Shown here one piece after another: positions 24,251 through 33,370 of a stretch of DNA of 64,000 bases (positions are counted from its first letter, which is position 1; every line of letters starts with the position of its first letter). The stretch covers positions 62,001 to 126,000 of the forward strand of contig NZ_CANMUE010000004.1 of the NCBI RefSeq assembly GCF_947500975.1. Direction: 5' to 3'. The DNA is from an uncultured Polaribacter sp. GTDB lineage: Bacteria; Bacteroidota; Bacteroidia; Flavobacteriales; Flavobacteriaceae. Made by a program: the position numbers and the translations under genes. The notes beneath the pieces are model-generated. The model saw only the letters and a list, made by a program, of their open reading frames with translations. It made no database searches and was not told the origin of the DNA.

Positions 24251-26467
24251 TTATATTTTATTTATTTTTTTTACTAAATTTTCAGATAAATTCAGCAACC
24301 ATCTTACTTGTTCAAAAACCAATTGTGTTTCGTGTAAAGCAATTTTCATTTCATTAGAAATAGGAATTCCTTTTTTTATTTCTTTATCTCTAGTAGATGA
24401 TAAATTTTTAAAATGATTTTCATAGTTTTTTTTGGCAACCTTTAATCCTTGTGTATCTATAGAGTTATTTGATTTTATATGGTTAGCACTGTCAATAACT
24501 CGCTCTAAATTGGTTAAAATATTGGTTGTATAAATGTCAAAATGTTCTGGAGCAATACCAGTTTCATTACTTCTAATATACATGCCTAAAGAAGTAAGTG
24601 AAGATAAAAAAGTGTTAGTTATAGTTACTAGTTCGTAAATTAAAGCACTGTTTTCTTGTTTAGATTTTGGTTCTTGTACCAATCTTTGATAAGCTGCATT
24701 TAAGTTACCTACTTTTAAAAACGTTTCTTTTCTTGCCAATCTATAAGCTAAAGAAATTTCTCCTTTTATATGATAGTAATTATTAATTTCTTTTAAAAAA
24801 GTAGAAAAACTTTCTGTCGAATCTTTTAAGAAATCTTTAATATTCTTAGCTTCCCAAGCTGGCCAAAACAAATAATTGCCTCCAAATGCTAAAAAGGCTC
24901 CAATTAAAGTATCGTAAACTCTAAATTGAATCACTTCTAAAATATTAGGATAAATTAAAGCATACATAAAAATTACATAAAGTGTAATAAATGTAGCGCC
25001 ATTTCTATAGTTTTGCTTTATCAAAGAAAAACCTATTATTAAAGAGATAATAGCAATAGAAGCATAAATAATTGTGTTTTGTGTTATTAATACAATTGTA
25101 GCTCCAACAAAAGCACCAATAATTGTACCTAAAACCCTGTTTTTTGTTCGTTCTTTGGTTAAACTGTAACTAGGCCTCATAATTACAATTATAGTTAATA
25201 AAATCCAATAAGATTGTTGTAATTCGATTATGTTACCAATTAAATAACCAATTAATGTGGTAAGTGTTAACCGTAACGAATGCCTAAATATGGGAGATTT
25301 TATACTAAAATTAGCTTTTAATTTTTTAAGGTCATAATCTTGTGGGGTTATAAATTTTTCGGGGTTTTTGATTCCTATAATTTTATTGTTTTTAGAATAG
25401 TTATTTAATACCCTAACAATATCTACCAAGTTTTGTATTTGTTTTTCTTGATAGGTTTTATAATTTAATAACAGAATTACATCTTCTCTAGATTTTGGCA
25501 AACCTATTTGTAGTTCAAAAAGCTCTATTTGGTTTTTTATCTTTTTTAAAAGGATATCAAAACTTGTTGTAAATGTTAGCTTTTCTTCTTTTAAAATAAC
25601 TTTAGAAATATGGTTTAATCTATTAGAAATTTCAAAAATTAGAACTTTAAAATCATCAATTTTTTCAGGATGACTTTCAAATAATTCATCGAACTTATCA
25701 TAATTAACAGGATTAGATATGGCCAATTCATAAATTTCTAAAAGCTTAGAAAATATTAATTGGTGTCTTCTAATTCTATTGCTAAAACCTGTATTAGACC
25801 TTCTTTCTAAAATAACTTCCCTTAGGGTTTCATGCAGTTCATTAATTTCTATTTGAAGTTTAAAACTTGTTTCTAAAAGTTGAACTCTATCTTCTTTTTC
25901 TACTAATAATTCTCCTCTAATTTTTATAAATTCTGAAGTTTTTTCTAATAAATTAACAAACAAAAAATCGGTTTGTACTTGCGGAAAAATTAATTGGGTG
26001 CCAATCGTTAAAAGGGAGTACCAAATACCACCTAAAACAATATATAAAGAATGTTCAAAAATTGAGATTTCTGTACTATTGTATGCAAATGCTAAAACCA
26101 AAGCCAGTAAACCTGCTAAAGAAATTAAAGAAGCTCTAAAACCAAATACAGAAATATAAGAAACTGAAAATACAATGATTATCAATAAAACAATTAAAAC
26201 AAGTGTATAGTTGATAGACAAACCGATTAATAAAGTTATGCTAAAAGCTAAAATTATAGAAGCCAAAAAACCATAAAACTTGTGTTTTAGACTACCACTA
26301 ATGTCTGCAGGTACGGTTAGTATGGCGCCTAAAGCAATACTAAAACCAATATCCATACTACTAAAAAAATAGATGGATATAAAAACAGGAATAGCCATTG
26401 CTAATGCAACTAAAACTCCTTTTATAAATTGGATACTTTTAATGTATCTTATAAAAGCTTTAATCAT
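24251..26467 (-). CDS. FUSC-family inner-membrane protein (YccS/YhfK-like)
   Basis: A 738-residue protein with two blocks of about six hydrophobic helices (residues 15-160 and 395-530), each followed by a long charged helical cytoplasmic part, the layout of the FUSC/YccS family related to fusaric-acid resistance and aromatic-acid efflux proteins. Segments such as FRHSLRLTLTTLIGYLIGNI and YWILLTIIVIMRPSYSLTKERTKNRVLGTIIGA are typical. Substrate unknown. It ends 4 bases from the end of the convergent ade gene. Confidence 0.88.
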   Translation of the reverse strand: MIKAFIRYIKSIQFIKGVLVALAMAIPVFISIYFFSSMDIGFSIALGAILTVPADISGSLKHKFYGFLASIILAFSITLLIGLSINYTLVLIVLLIIIVFSVSYISVFGFRASLISLAGLLALVLAFAYNSTEISIFEHSLYIVLGGIWYSLLTIGTQLIFPQVQTDFLFVNLLEKTSEFIKIRGELLVEKEDRVQLLETSFKLQIEINELHETLREVILERRSNTGFSNRIRRHQLIFSKLLEIYELAISNPVNYDKFDELFESHPEKIDDFKVLIFEISNRLNHISKVILKEEKLTFTTSFDILLKKIKNQIELFELQIGLPKSREDVILLLNYKTYQEKQIQNLVDIVRVLNNYSKNNKIIGIKNPEKFITPQDYDLKKLKANFSIKSPIFRHSLRLTLTTLIGYLIGNIIELQQSYWILLTIIVIMRPSYSLTKERTKNRVLGTIIGAFVGATIVLITQNTIIYASIAIISLIIGFSLIKQNYRNGATFITLYVIFMYALIYPNILEVIQFRVYDTLIGAFLAFGGNYLFWPAWEAKNIKDFLKDSTESFSTFLKEINNYYHIKGEISLAYRLARKETFLKVGNLNAAYQRLVQEPKSKQENSALIYELVTITNTFLSSLTSLGMYIRSNETGIAPEHFDIYTTNILTNLERVIDSANHIKSNNSIDTQGLKVAKKNYENHFKNLSSTRDKEIKKGIPISNEMKIALHETQLVFEQVRWLLNLSENLVKKINKI

Positions 26468-26584
26468 ACTTAGGTTTATACTGCAAATTTAAGAAGTATT
26501 TTTAGGTTAATTTATCTAGATTAGTTATTTAAAATAAAAAGTTTTTAATTATGTTTTTTCAATTCACAAAATAAAGGGTTTGTT

Positions 26585-26592
26585 TACTTTTG
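26585..26592 (+). promoter_or_regulatory. Bacteroidota -7 element for the PhnA-like gene
   Basis: TACTTTTG matches TAnnTTTG and lies 22 bases before the ATG at 26615. Confidence 0.45.
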
Positions 26593-26614
26593 CTGTTATA
26601 AATTAAAATGAATT

Positions 26615-27211
26615 ATGAGTTTACAACAAGATTTAGAAAATAGAAGTGGAAGTAAATGCGAGTTATGTGCGTCAACAAATAATTTATCAGTTTATGATGT
26701 AAAACCATCTATATCTGGTGGAGGTGGAGTTGATGGAAGTTTGTTGGCTTGTGAAACTTGTGTAAATCAAATTGATAATCTTGAAGAAGTTGACGCAAAT
26801 CATTGGCGATGTTTAAACGATTCTATGTGGAGTGAGTACAGAGCTGTAAAAGTGGTTGCTTGGAGAATGTTGTCTCGTTTAAGAAATGAAGGTTGGCCAA
26901 AAGATTTGTTAGATATGATGTATTTAGAAGATGATGATTTGCGTTTTGCAAAAGAATCTGGAGATCATTTAGATGACAGTGAAAAGATTATTCACCGAGA
27001 TGCAAACGGTGCAATTTTACAAGCAGGAGATTCTGTTGTTTTAATTAAAGATTTAAAAGTTAAAGGTTCTAGCATGGTTGCTAAACAAGGTACTGCTGTT
27101 AGAAGAATTTCTTTAGATCATGAAAATGCTAAGTATATAGAAGGTAAAGTTGGGCCAACTCAAATAGTAATTATCACAGATTATGTGAAGAAAATGGCTG
27201 AGAAAGAATAA
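26615..27211 (+). CDS. PhnA-domain zinc-ribbon protein
   Basis: A 198-residue protein with an N-terminal zinc ribbon (CELC at 15-18 and CETC at 46-49), a middle helical part (WSEYRAVKVVAWRMLSRLRNEGW) and a C-terminal PhnA SH3-like domain (GAILQAGDSVVLIKDLKVKG, VVAKQGTAVR-like strands, HENAKYIEGKVGPTQIVI). PhnA-family proteins are widespread and, despite the historical name, not established phosphonate enzymes; the function is unknown. It ends 3 bases from the convergent DUF456 gene. Confidence 0.88.
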   Translation: MSLQQDLENRSGSKCELCASTNNLSVYDVKPSISGGGGVDGSLLACETCVNQIDNLEEVDANHWRCLNDSMWSEYRAVKVVAWRMLSRLRNEGWPKDLLDMMYLEDDDLRFAKESGDHLDDSEKIIHRDANGAILQAGDSVVLIKDLKVKGSSMVAKQGTAVRRISLDHENAKYIEGKVGPTQIVIITDYVKKMAEKE

Positions 27212-27214
27212 AGT

Positions 27215-27715
27215 TTAAAAGAATACATTTTTATACTCCCAAAATATTTTAATAAACAAAATTGCAAACACAATAGAAATTGCAAACTTTATAGTTGTAG
27301 ATGCTAAAAATCCAATAAAAGCACCATAAGATGCTTTTAAAGCTCTTTTAGTATCTTTTGAATCATAAAGTAATTCGCCAACAAACGCACCAAAAAAAGT
27401 TCCTAAAATCATACCAAAAGGTATGGGCGAAAACAATCCTACAAGTAAACCAATTGTAGTACCATAAACTCCATATTTTGTGCCACCAAATCGTTTTGTT
27501 CCAAAAGCGGGTATAAAATAATCCAAAACTAGAATTAAAATAGCTATAGCCAAAGTAATTACTAAAAAGGTATAATCTGTAGGAATTATTTTAGTCATGT
27601 ATAAACACAATAAACCTAGCCAACCAGAAAAAGGTCCAGGCAATACTGGTAAAAAAGAACCAATAATTCCAATTATTACTAGTATAAAACCTAGTGTAAG
27701 TAAAAAAATATCCAT
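27215..27715 (-). CDS. DUF456-family membrane protein
   Basis: A 166-residue membrane protein starting MDIFLLTLGFILVIIGIIG at 27715; an upstream in-frame ATG (27757) would add 14 polar residues. The DUF456 pattern is clear: LPVLPGPFSGWLGLLCLY, the central AFGTKRFGGTKYGVYGTTIG and FGMILGTFFGAFVGELLYD. About four to five helices with glycine-zipper-like stretches. Function not established. Confidence 0.85.
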   Translation of the reverse strand: MDIFLLTLGFILVIIGIIGSFLPVLPGPFSGWLGLLCLYMTKIIPTDYTFLVITLAIAILILVLDYFIPAFGTKRFGGTKYGVYGTTIGLLVGLFSPIPFGMILGTFFGAFVGELLYDSKDTKRALKASYGAFIGFLASTTIKFAISIVFAILFIKIFWEYKNVFF

Positions 27716-27799
27716 AAAATTTAATTCTATTTCTGCAGTGTTAATCAGCAGTTTCATTATTAATTAGACGTTTTAAAGTTGTTTTTGTTACATTTTATT

Positions 27800-27864
27800 A
27801 ACTAAAAAATTAGTTTAAACTAATTTTTTAGTTATATTTGTTTTATTAAACTAAAAAATTAGTT
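27800..27864 (+). promoter_or_regulatory. Three-copy BlaI-type operator flanking the blaI promoter
   Basis: Three units of AACTAAAAAATTAGTT or its complement: two joined head to head as a perfect 34-bp palindrome (27800-27833) and a third at 27849-27864, ending 6 bases before the ATG. Between them lies TATATTTG (27833-27840), an exact Bacteroidota -7 element. BlaI/MecI regulators bind short dyads as dimers, and their genes are usually autoregulated, so this is most probably the operator of the regulator just downstream. Confidence 0.82.
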
Positions 27865-27870
27865 GAAAAT

Positions 27871-28236
27871 ATGAAAAAACAATTGACAAAAGCAGAAGAA
27901 CAAATAATGCAAGTTTTATGGGATTTAAAGGAAACTTCTGTTAAAGAAGTTATAGAAAAATTACCCGAACCTAAACCTGCTTATAATACAGTTTCTACAA
28001 TTATTAGAATTTTAGAAACTAAAGAATTTGTTGGGCATAAACCAAAAGGTAGAGGATATGTGTACTACCCAATAATAGATAAAGAAACATATAGTAACCA
28101 AAGTTTACATAAGCTAATGAACGGTTATTTTGATGGATCTTTTAAAAGTATGGTGTCATTTTTTGTAAAAGAAAATAAAATGGATATTTCTGAATTAGAA
28201 TCTATTTTACAGGAAGTTAATAAAGGAAAGAAGTAA
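27871..28236 (+). CDS. BlaI/MecI-family transcriptional repressor
   Basis: A 121-residue winged-helix repressor: KQLTKAEEQIMQVLWDLKETSVKEVIEKLP, the recognition region PAYNTVSTIIRILETKEFVGHK and a C-terminal dimer helix. In the classical system the repressor is cleaved after a BlaR1-type membrane protease senses a signal. The BlaR1-like gene follows 109 bases downstream, and the operator described upstream makes autoregulation likely. No beta-lactamase gene lies nearby, so resistance should not be assumed. Confidence 0.93.
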   Translation: MKKQLTKAEEQIMQVLWDLKETSVKEVIEKLPEPKPAYNTVSTIIRILETKEFVGHKPKGRGYVYYPIIDKETYSNQSLHKLMNGYFDGSFKSMVSFFVKENKMDISELESILQEVNKGKK

Positions 28237-28345
28237 GACAGTATTTAGTTTGCAGTCTCAGTTTTCAGCATGCACTGTAGTCAGTTCGAGTGAATTTGTT
28301 AAGAAAAAACAAATTTGTATCGAGAACATTCAAAAATAAAAAACT

Positions 28346-29926
28346 ATGATAAATTATATTTTACAAGTCATATTATTCCAAGTATTATTCTTGGCTGTTT
28401 ATGATTTATTTTTAAGTAGAGAAACTTTTTTTACTAAAAACAGATTGTATTTAATATCTACGCCAATATTTTCTTTTTTGATTCCGTTTATAAAAATACC
28501 AACATTTCAAAAAGCAGTTTCGCAAGAATACATTGTTTATTTACCAGAGATATTTTTATCGCCAGAAAAAGTAATTAAACAAGCAATTGAAACAAATAAT
28601 TTTAATCCGTCTGTAAATTATATCGGCATTTTATTTGGGGTAGGTTTTTTCATTTTTTTAGCAATTTTTATAGTCAAATTGAGTAAGGTTATCAACCTAA
28701 TTATTAAAAATAATATTCTAAAAAAAGATTCTTATCAATTGGTGTTTTTACCAAAAGAAACTAAAGCATTCTCGTTTTTCAATTATATATTTTTAGGAAA
28801 AGACATTCCTGAATCTCAGCAAGAAAAAATCATACAACATGAATTAGTACACAGCAAACAAAAACATTCTTTGGATTTGTTATTCTTCGAATTTTTAAAA
28901 ATAGTTATGTGGTTTAATCCTATGATAATTTTGTATCAAAAAAGAATTACGTTGCTTCATGAATACATTTCTGATAAGGTTGTTGCAAAATTAGAAACCA
29001 AAGAAACCTATATAAACAATTTACTATCCAACTTTTTTCAGGTTGAAAACATATCGTTTATCAATCAATTTTATAAACAAAGTTTAATTAAAAAAAGAAT
29101 TATTATGATGACAAAGAAACAATCTAAGAAAATGAATCAGCTAAAATATTTAGTATTGATACCTGTATTAGCAAGCATGCTTTTTTATACATCTTGTTCT
29201 GAGAGTTCTTCAGAAGAAGTTATTGCTAAAAAAGAATTAACAACAATGTATATGCAGTTTGGTAAGGAAGAACTAAAAGAATCAAAAGGGGATAAAGAGG
29301 CGTATTTAGATTTTTATATGGGAACAGAACTCCCAAAATGGAAAGAAATTAGCTATAATGAATTAAGTAATAATGAAAAAAATGAATTTGATAATCATAT
29401 TAGTAATTATAAAGAAAAAGAAAGTAGTTTCTATAATTCTTTAGATATTAGAATATATAAAGGTGATAATGGAAGAAATATTATCGCTAATATTATTGAT
29501 TTTTCAAAAATGAAGCGTTTGGAAGAGCAAAAAATTGACGATAAAATTAAAGAGAATAATGAAGAGCTAACTGTGGTAGAAGAAGTTTCTTTTATGAAAA
29601 TTGGTAAAGCACCAACCTTTCCTGGTTGTGAACCTGGTGATAAAAAATGTTTTTCAAAAAATATTCAAAAACATTTTACTAAAAACTTTGATTCTGAATT
29701 ACCAAATACATTAGGTTTAGAATCAGGAAGAAAAAGGGTTTTTATTAGCTTTAAAATTGATAAACAAGGAAATGTTATTGATATTAAGGCGAGAGCACCT
29801 CATGAAGATATAAAGAACGAAGTTATTAGTGTTATGAGTTCTTTACCCAAAATGATACCTGGTGAAAATGAAGGTAAAAAGGTTTCTGTAAAATATGCAA
29901 TACCTTTTACCCTTGTTGTTGAATAA
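28346..29926 (+). CDS. M56 (BlaR1-like) sensor peptidase with TonB-type C-terminal domain
   Basis: A 526-residue protein. The N-terminal part has several membrane helices and the zinc peptidase motif HELVH (165-169) with KQKHSLDLLFFE following and HEYISDKVV further on, as in BlaR1/MecR1. A further membrane segment (about 270-283, YLVLIPVLASMLFYTSC) leads to a periplasmic region ending in a TonB C-terminal-like fold (APTFPGCEPGDKKCFSKNIQ, then RVFISFKIDKQGNVIDI) instead of the penicillin-binding sensor domain. This architecture is common in Bacteroidota; the signal is unknown. It pairs with the upstream BlaI-type repressor. Confidence 0.87.
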   Translation: MINYILQVILFQVLFLAVYDLFLSRETFFTKNRLYLISTPIFSFLIPFIKIPTFQKAVSQEYIVYLPEIFLSPEKVIKQAIETNNFNPSVNYIGILFGVGFFIFLAIFIVKLSKVINLIIKNNILKKDSYQLVFLPKETKAFSFFNYIFLGKDIPESQQEKIIQHELVHSKQKHSLDLLFFEFLKIVMWFNPMIILYQKRITLLHEYISDKVVAKLETKETYINNLLSNFFQVENISFINQFYKQSLIKKRIIMMTKKQSKKMNQLKYLVLIPVLASMLFYTSCSESSSEEVIAKKELTTMYMQFGKEELKESKGDKEAYLDFYMGTELPKWKEISYNELSNNEKNEFDNHISNYKEKESSFYNSLDIRIYKGDNGRNIIANIIDFSKMKRLEEQKIDDKIKENNEELTVVEEVSFMKIGKAPTFPGCEPGDKKCFSKNIQKHFTKNFDSELPNTLGLESGRKRVFISFKIDKQGNVIDIKARAPHEDIKNEVISVMSSLPKMIPGENEGKKVSVKYAIPFTLVVE

Positions 29927-29942
29927 AACAATTAAAATTTCT

Positions 29943-31193
29943 ATGAAAAAGAACTTAATAATAGTATTATTATTTACAATGATAAAAGTTGAAGCGCAAA
30001 CTTCAACTTTTACTGCTGTAGATAGTTTGTTTGCGAAAGGGAGATATAAAATTGCTTTATCAATTCTTGATCAAATGGGATCCAATTTTTTATCAAATTA
30101 TAAAAAAGCAACTATTTATGAATCTATTGATGATTTTAAGAATGCTGCAAGTTTTTATGAAAAAGCGCTTACTTTTAAAGAAGATTATAAAACAAAATTA
30201 AAACTAGCAAAGAATTATAGATTACTAAAAAAGTCAATAAAAGCTATTAAAATTTATGAAAAAATTTTAGCTAAAGACTCCTTGAATTTGGTATTGAAAT
30301 ATCAATTAGGTAAATTATATATTATTAATAAAAAACCTAAGAAGGCCATAGCAACTTTTAAATATTTAATTGATAAAGATAAAACTAATGCTAATTACTC
30401 TTACTATTTAGGATTGTCTTATAAATTAGATGGACAAAGAGATCCAATGATTAATAGTTTAATTGACACTTATAAAAAAGACACTTTACATTTTAAAGCA
30501 ATTACTAGATTGGCTACTTGTTTTCAAAAATTAAAAGACAAAGATTCTACACAATTATTTGTTAATAAAGGTTTGGCTTTGAATAAAAATCATGTCGATT
30601 TAAATAAGCTTAAGATCAATCAATTATTTAGAGATAAAAAATATATTGATGCAATTCCTCTGCTGTTAAATCTAGATACTATTAATAAGAACGATACTTA
30701 TAATATGACTTTATTGGGCAAAGCTTACTATAATTTAGATAGCCTAAAAACAGCAAAAAAGTATTTTAAAAAATTGTCATTTTTAGATAAGAAAGATTTT
30801 AAAGCTAATACCTATTTAGGTCATATTGCAATGAAAGAAAAAGATTATAAAACTGCAAATTTCAATTACATGTTAGCTACATTTAAAGGAAAAGAAAAGA
30901 GAGATGAAGAATATTATGGTTTAGCAACTTTATATTATGAGACCAAAAAACCAAATAAAGCTATAAAATATTTTGAAAATGCTTATAAAGAAAACTCAAG
31001 AAATTATAGAGCTTTGTATCAGTTAGCAAAACTTTCTGATGATTATTACAAAGAAAAAAAGATAGCTTATAAATATTATAAAAAGTATGTAGACAATTTT
31101 ATATCTAGAGATGCAAATACCACAGCATTTGTAAAAAATAGAATAAAAGAGATAAAGAAAGAGTATTTTTTAAGAGGAGAAAGTTTAAATTAA
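29943..31193 (+). CDS. Secreted TPR-repeat protein
   Basis: A 416-residue protein with a signal peptide (MKKNLIIVLLFTMIKVEAQ, likely cleaved after VEAQ) and about ten tetratricopeptide-like repeats covering nearly all of the rest (for example SFYEKALTFKEDYKTKLKLA, GLATLYYETKKPNKAIKYF). I start it at the ATG at 29943, 16 bases after the M56 gene stop; an upstream in-frame codon would overlap that gene. Likely co-transcribed with the BlaI/M56 pair. TPR proteins bind peptides or partners; no specific role can be given. Confidence 0.85.
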   Translation: MKKNLIIVLLFTMIKVEAQTSTFTAVDSLFAKGRYKIALSILDQMGSNFLSNYKKATIYESIDDFKNAASFYEKALTFKEDYKTKLKLAKNYRLLKKSIKAIKIYEKILAKDSLNLVLKYQLGKLYIINKKPKKAIATFKYLIDKDKTNANYSYYLGLSYKLDGQRDPMINSLIDTYKKDTLHFKAITRLATCFQKLKDKDSTQLFVNKGLALNKNHVDLNKLKINQLFRDKKYIDAIPLLLNLDTINKNDTYNMTLLGKAYYNLDSLKTAKKYFKKLSFLDKKDFKANTYLGHIAMKEKDYKTANFNYMLATFKGKEKRDEEYYGLATLYYETKKPNKAIKYFENAYKENSRNYRALYQLAKLSDDYYKEKKIAYKYYKKYVDNFISRDANTTAFVKNRIKEIKKEYFLRGESLN

Positions 31194-31433
31194 AAGTCAT
31201 TATAATTTATAAATTATTAGTAAATTCGTGATTTTAAATAAAATACTTATTTGTAAAAAAAGCTAAAAATTATTATTTCTTTTTTTTACATACTAGTAAA
31301 ATAGATAGTTCGTAAAATAAACAAACATTAAATTTATATTATATAAAAGTAAAAACATTATAAATAAAGATTAAGAAAAAATAAATTATTTAGAATACTT
31401 TTATCATTAGTTTTATGCTGTTTTTCCCTTTCT

Positions 31434-31994
31434 ATGAATGATAAACTTCTAATCAACCAAATAAAAAGTAAAAATAAAATTGTTTTTAAAAATTGCTACG
31501 AGCTTTTTTTTAAAGATTTAGTTATACATGCTAATAAATTTTTATTTGATTATTCTTTAAGCGAAGATATTGTACAAGAAGTTTTTATTTATTTGTGGCA
31601 AAATTCTGATAGAATAGATATTAAGACCTCCTTTAAAGCATATTTGTATGCAATGGTAAGAAATAGAAGCTTAAACTATCTAAAGTCTATAAAAATTACC
31701 GACAAAAAACAATTTTTAGATCTCAGTAATTCAATTGTTAACGAAATAGAAATGTTTCCTATTTTAGAGGAAGAAGAAAATACAGCGTATCTTAAAATTT
31801 TGCAAGCTGTAGATAAAATGCCTTTAAAAATGCAAAAAATTTTTAAATTAAAATTTTTTGAAAATTATAAGTATTCAGAGATAGCTGAAGAACTTCAAAT
31901 TTCTATAAACACTGTTAAAACTCAGCTTAAAAGAGCTAGAAGTTTTATTAATGAATCTTTATTGTTTTTGTTAATATTGTTATTTTATTGTTAG
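31434..31994 (+). CDS. ECF RNA polymerase sigma factor (FecI-like)
   Basis: A 186-residue group-IV sigma factor. Region 2 is visible as DLVIHANKFLFDYSLSEDIVQEVFIYLWQNSDRI and KAYLYAMVRNRSLNYL, region 4 as MPLKMQKIFKLKFFENYKYSEIAEELQISINTVKTQLKRA. The last 14 residues (SLLFLLILLFYC) are strikingly hydrophobic, seen in several SusCD-associated sigma factors. With the FecR gene downstream and the SusC that carries an STN domain, it probably directs transcription of the uptake genes when substrate binds outside. Confidence 0.92.
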   Translation: MNDKLLINQIKSKNKIVFKNCYELFFKDLVIHANKFLFDYSLSEDIVQEVFIYLWQNSDRIDIKTSFKAYLYAMVRNRSLNYLKSIKITDKKQFLDLSNSIVNEIEMFPILEEEENTAYLKILQAVDKMPLKMQKIFKLKFFENYKYSEIAEELQISINTVKTQLKRARSFINESLLFLLILLFYC

Positions 31995-32128
31995 CTATTT
32001 TCGTTTTTTGTAAAGATTAATTCAAAAAAAATCTTTTTTTTGTCACCCTTTTTAACTTTTTAATTGTCTTTTTAAATGAAAGACGGTTTCTTACCTAAAC
32101 TAATTTTAAAACGTTTTTTTTTCTTAAA

Positions 32129-33256
32129 ATGGAATTTATATTAATTATAAAAAAAATTAATAATACTCTTTCTGAAAAAGAAAGTTTAGAATTTGATCAA
32201 TGGTATTCAGAATCAAAGGAACATCAAAAATATTTTAATAATGTTAAAAATAACAAAGATTCTAAGACATATATTTTTGATAGTAAGAAACATTGGGGGG
32301 CTATAGAAAAGAGCACAAAAAACAAAATAAAGCCTTTATGGAAGTTCTACGGAGCTGTAGCAACAATAGCACTTTTATTATCAATAGCTAATCTTTCCGG
32401 GTTATTTGAGCAAAAAAATATAACACCAGAAATTTTCGGGAATAAAACTATTGAAAGTAAAACAATACTAACTTTAAGTAATGGTAAAGAAGTTGTTTTA
32501 TCTACTGATAAAGTATTTGAAAATTCAAATATTAAAAGTAATGGTAAACATTTAGCTTACACATATACAGAAGAAAATGATTCTATTCACAAAGAGATAG
32601 AATATAATTATTTAACAACAAAACGAGGTTGCGAATTTTCATTAATCTTATCAGACGGAACCAAGGTTTGGTTAAATTCTGAGTCTAAGATAAAATACCC
32701 AGTTGCCTTTATAAAAGGTAAACCAAGAGAAGTAGAATTAATTTATGGAGAAGCATATTTTGAAGTTTCACCTAGTACAAAAAATAATGGAGCAGGCTTT
32801 AAAGTAATAAATGACTTCCAAAAAATAAGTGTATTAGGTACCCATTTTAATGTAAAAGCTTACCAAGAAGATAATGTTATAACAACTACTTTATTAGAAG
32901 GAAAAGTTTTGTTAAAAAACACAAGAAATGAGAAAATATATTTAAGTCCAAATCAACAAGTTGTTTTAAGTAAAAGTACCTCAAAAATAAAACTACAAGA
33001 TGTAGAGGCTCAAGAAACTATTGCTTGGATTAGGGGGTATTTTAATTTTAACGACATAACTCTTAATGAAATTACAAAAGTTCTTTCTAGATGGTATGAT
33101 GTAGATTTTTTAATTGAAGATAAAGAAGTAAAAGAATTAAAGTTTAACGGGGTACTTAGTAAAAAAGAAGAATTAGGGTTCATATTAAAAGCAATTTCAA
33201 ATACTAGTAATTTAACTTATGAAAAACACAATAAAAAAATAAAAATTAAAAGATAA
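32129..33256 (+). CDS. FecR-family anti-sigma/sigma-regulator
   Basis: A 375-residue single-pass membrane protein: cytoplasmic N-terminal part (EKESLEFDQWYSESKEHQKYF), one helix at about residues 73-90 (FYGAVATIALLLSIANLSGLF region), and a periplasmic FecR domain (LSNGKEVVLS, TTKRGCEFSLILSDGTKVWLN, ELIYGEAYFEVSPS, KISVLGTHFNVKAY) followed by the DUF4974-like C-terminal part (ITLNEITKVLSRWYDVDF). It relays the signal from the STN domain of the outer-membrane protein to the sigma factor encoded just upstream. Confidence 0.94.
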   Translation: MEFILIIKKINNTLSEKESLEFDQWYSESKEHQKYFNNVKNNKDSKTYIFDSKKHWGAIEKSTKNKIKPLWKFYGAVATIALLLSIANLSGLFEQKNITPEIFGNKTIESKTILTLSNGKEVVLSTDKVFENSNIKSNGKHLAYTYTEENDSIHKEIEYNYLTTKRGCEFSLILSDGTKVWLNSESKIKYPVAFIKGKPREVELIYGEAYFEVSPSTKNNGAGFKVINDFQKISVLGTHFNVKAYQEDNVITTTLLEGKVLLKNTRNEKIYLSPNQQVVLSKSTSKIKLQDVEAQETIAWIRGYFNFNDITLNEITKVLSRWYDVDFLIEDKEVKELKFNGVLSKKEELGFILKAISNTSNLTYEKHNKKIKIKR

Positions 33257-33263
33257 AAAAAAA

Positions 33264-33309
33264 GGAATCTGGTTTTATCCATTTCTCACAATATAAAAAC
33301 CAGAATTCC
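33264..33309 (+). other. Hairpin between fecR and susC
   Basis: GGAATCTGGTTTT (33264-33276) pairs, with one bulge, with AAAACCAGAATTCC (33296-33309) around a 19-base loop, directly after fecR. There is no T-run, so it could be a processing or partial-termination structure separating low-level regulator from high-level transporter expression. Confidence 0.45.
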
Positions 33310-33370
33310 CAAGATCATGCTTATTAGTAATCAATTAATCAATTAATCAAATTAAACATTTAACAAATTT

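Noticed and set aside
27871..29926. Beta-lactam resistance system
   Set aside because: BlaI and M56 proteins are present but there is no beta-lactamase or PBP gene nearby and the sensor domain is of a different type.
33330..33360. Short tandem repeat TCAATTAA upstream of susC as a regulatory array
   Set aside because: Only about three copies of a simple A/T-rich motif; no evidence that it is more than low complexity.
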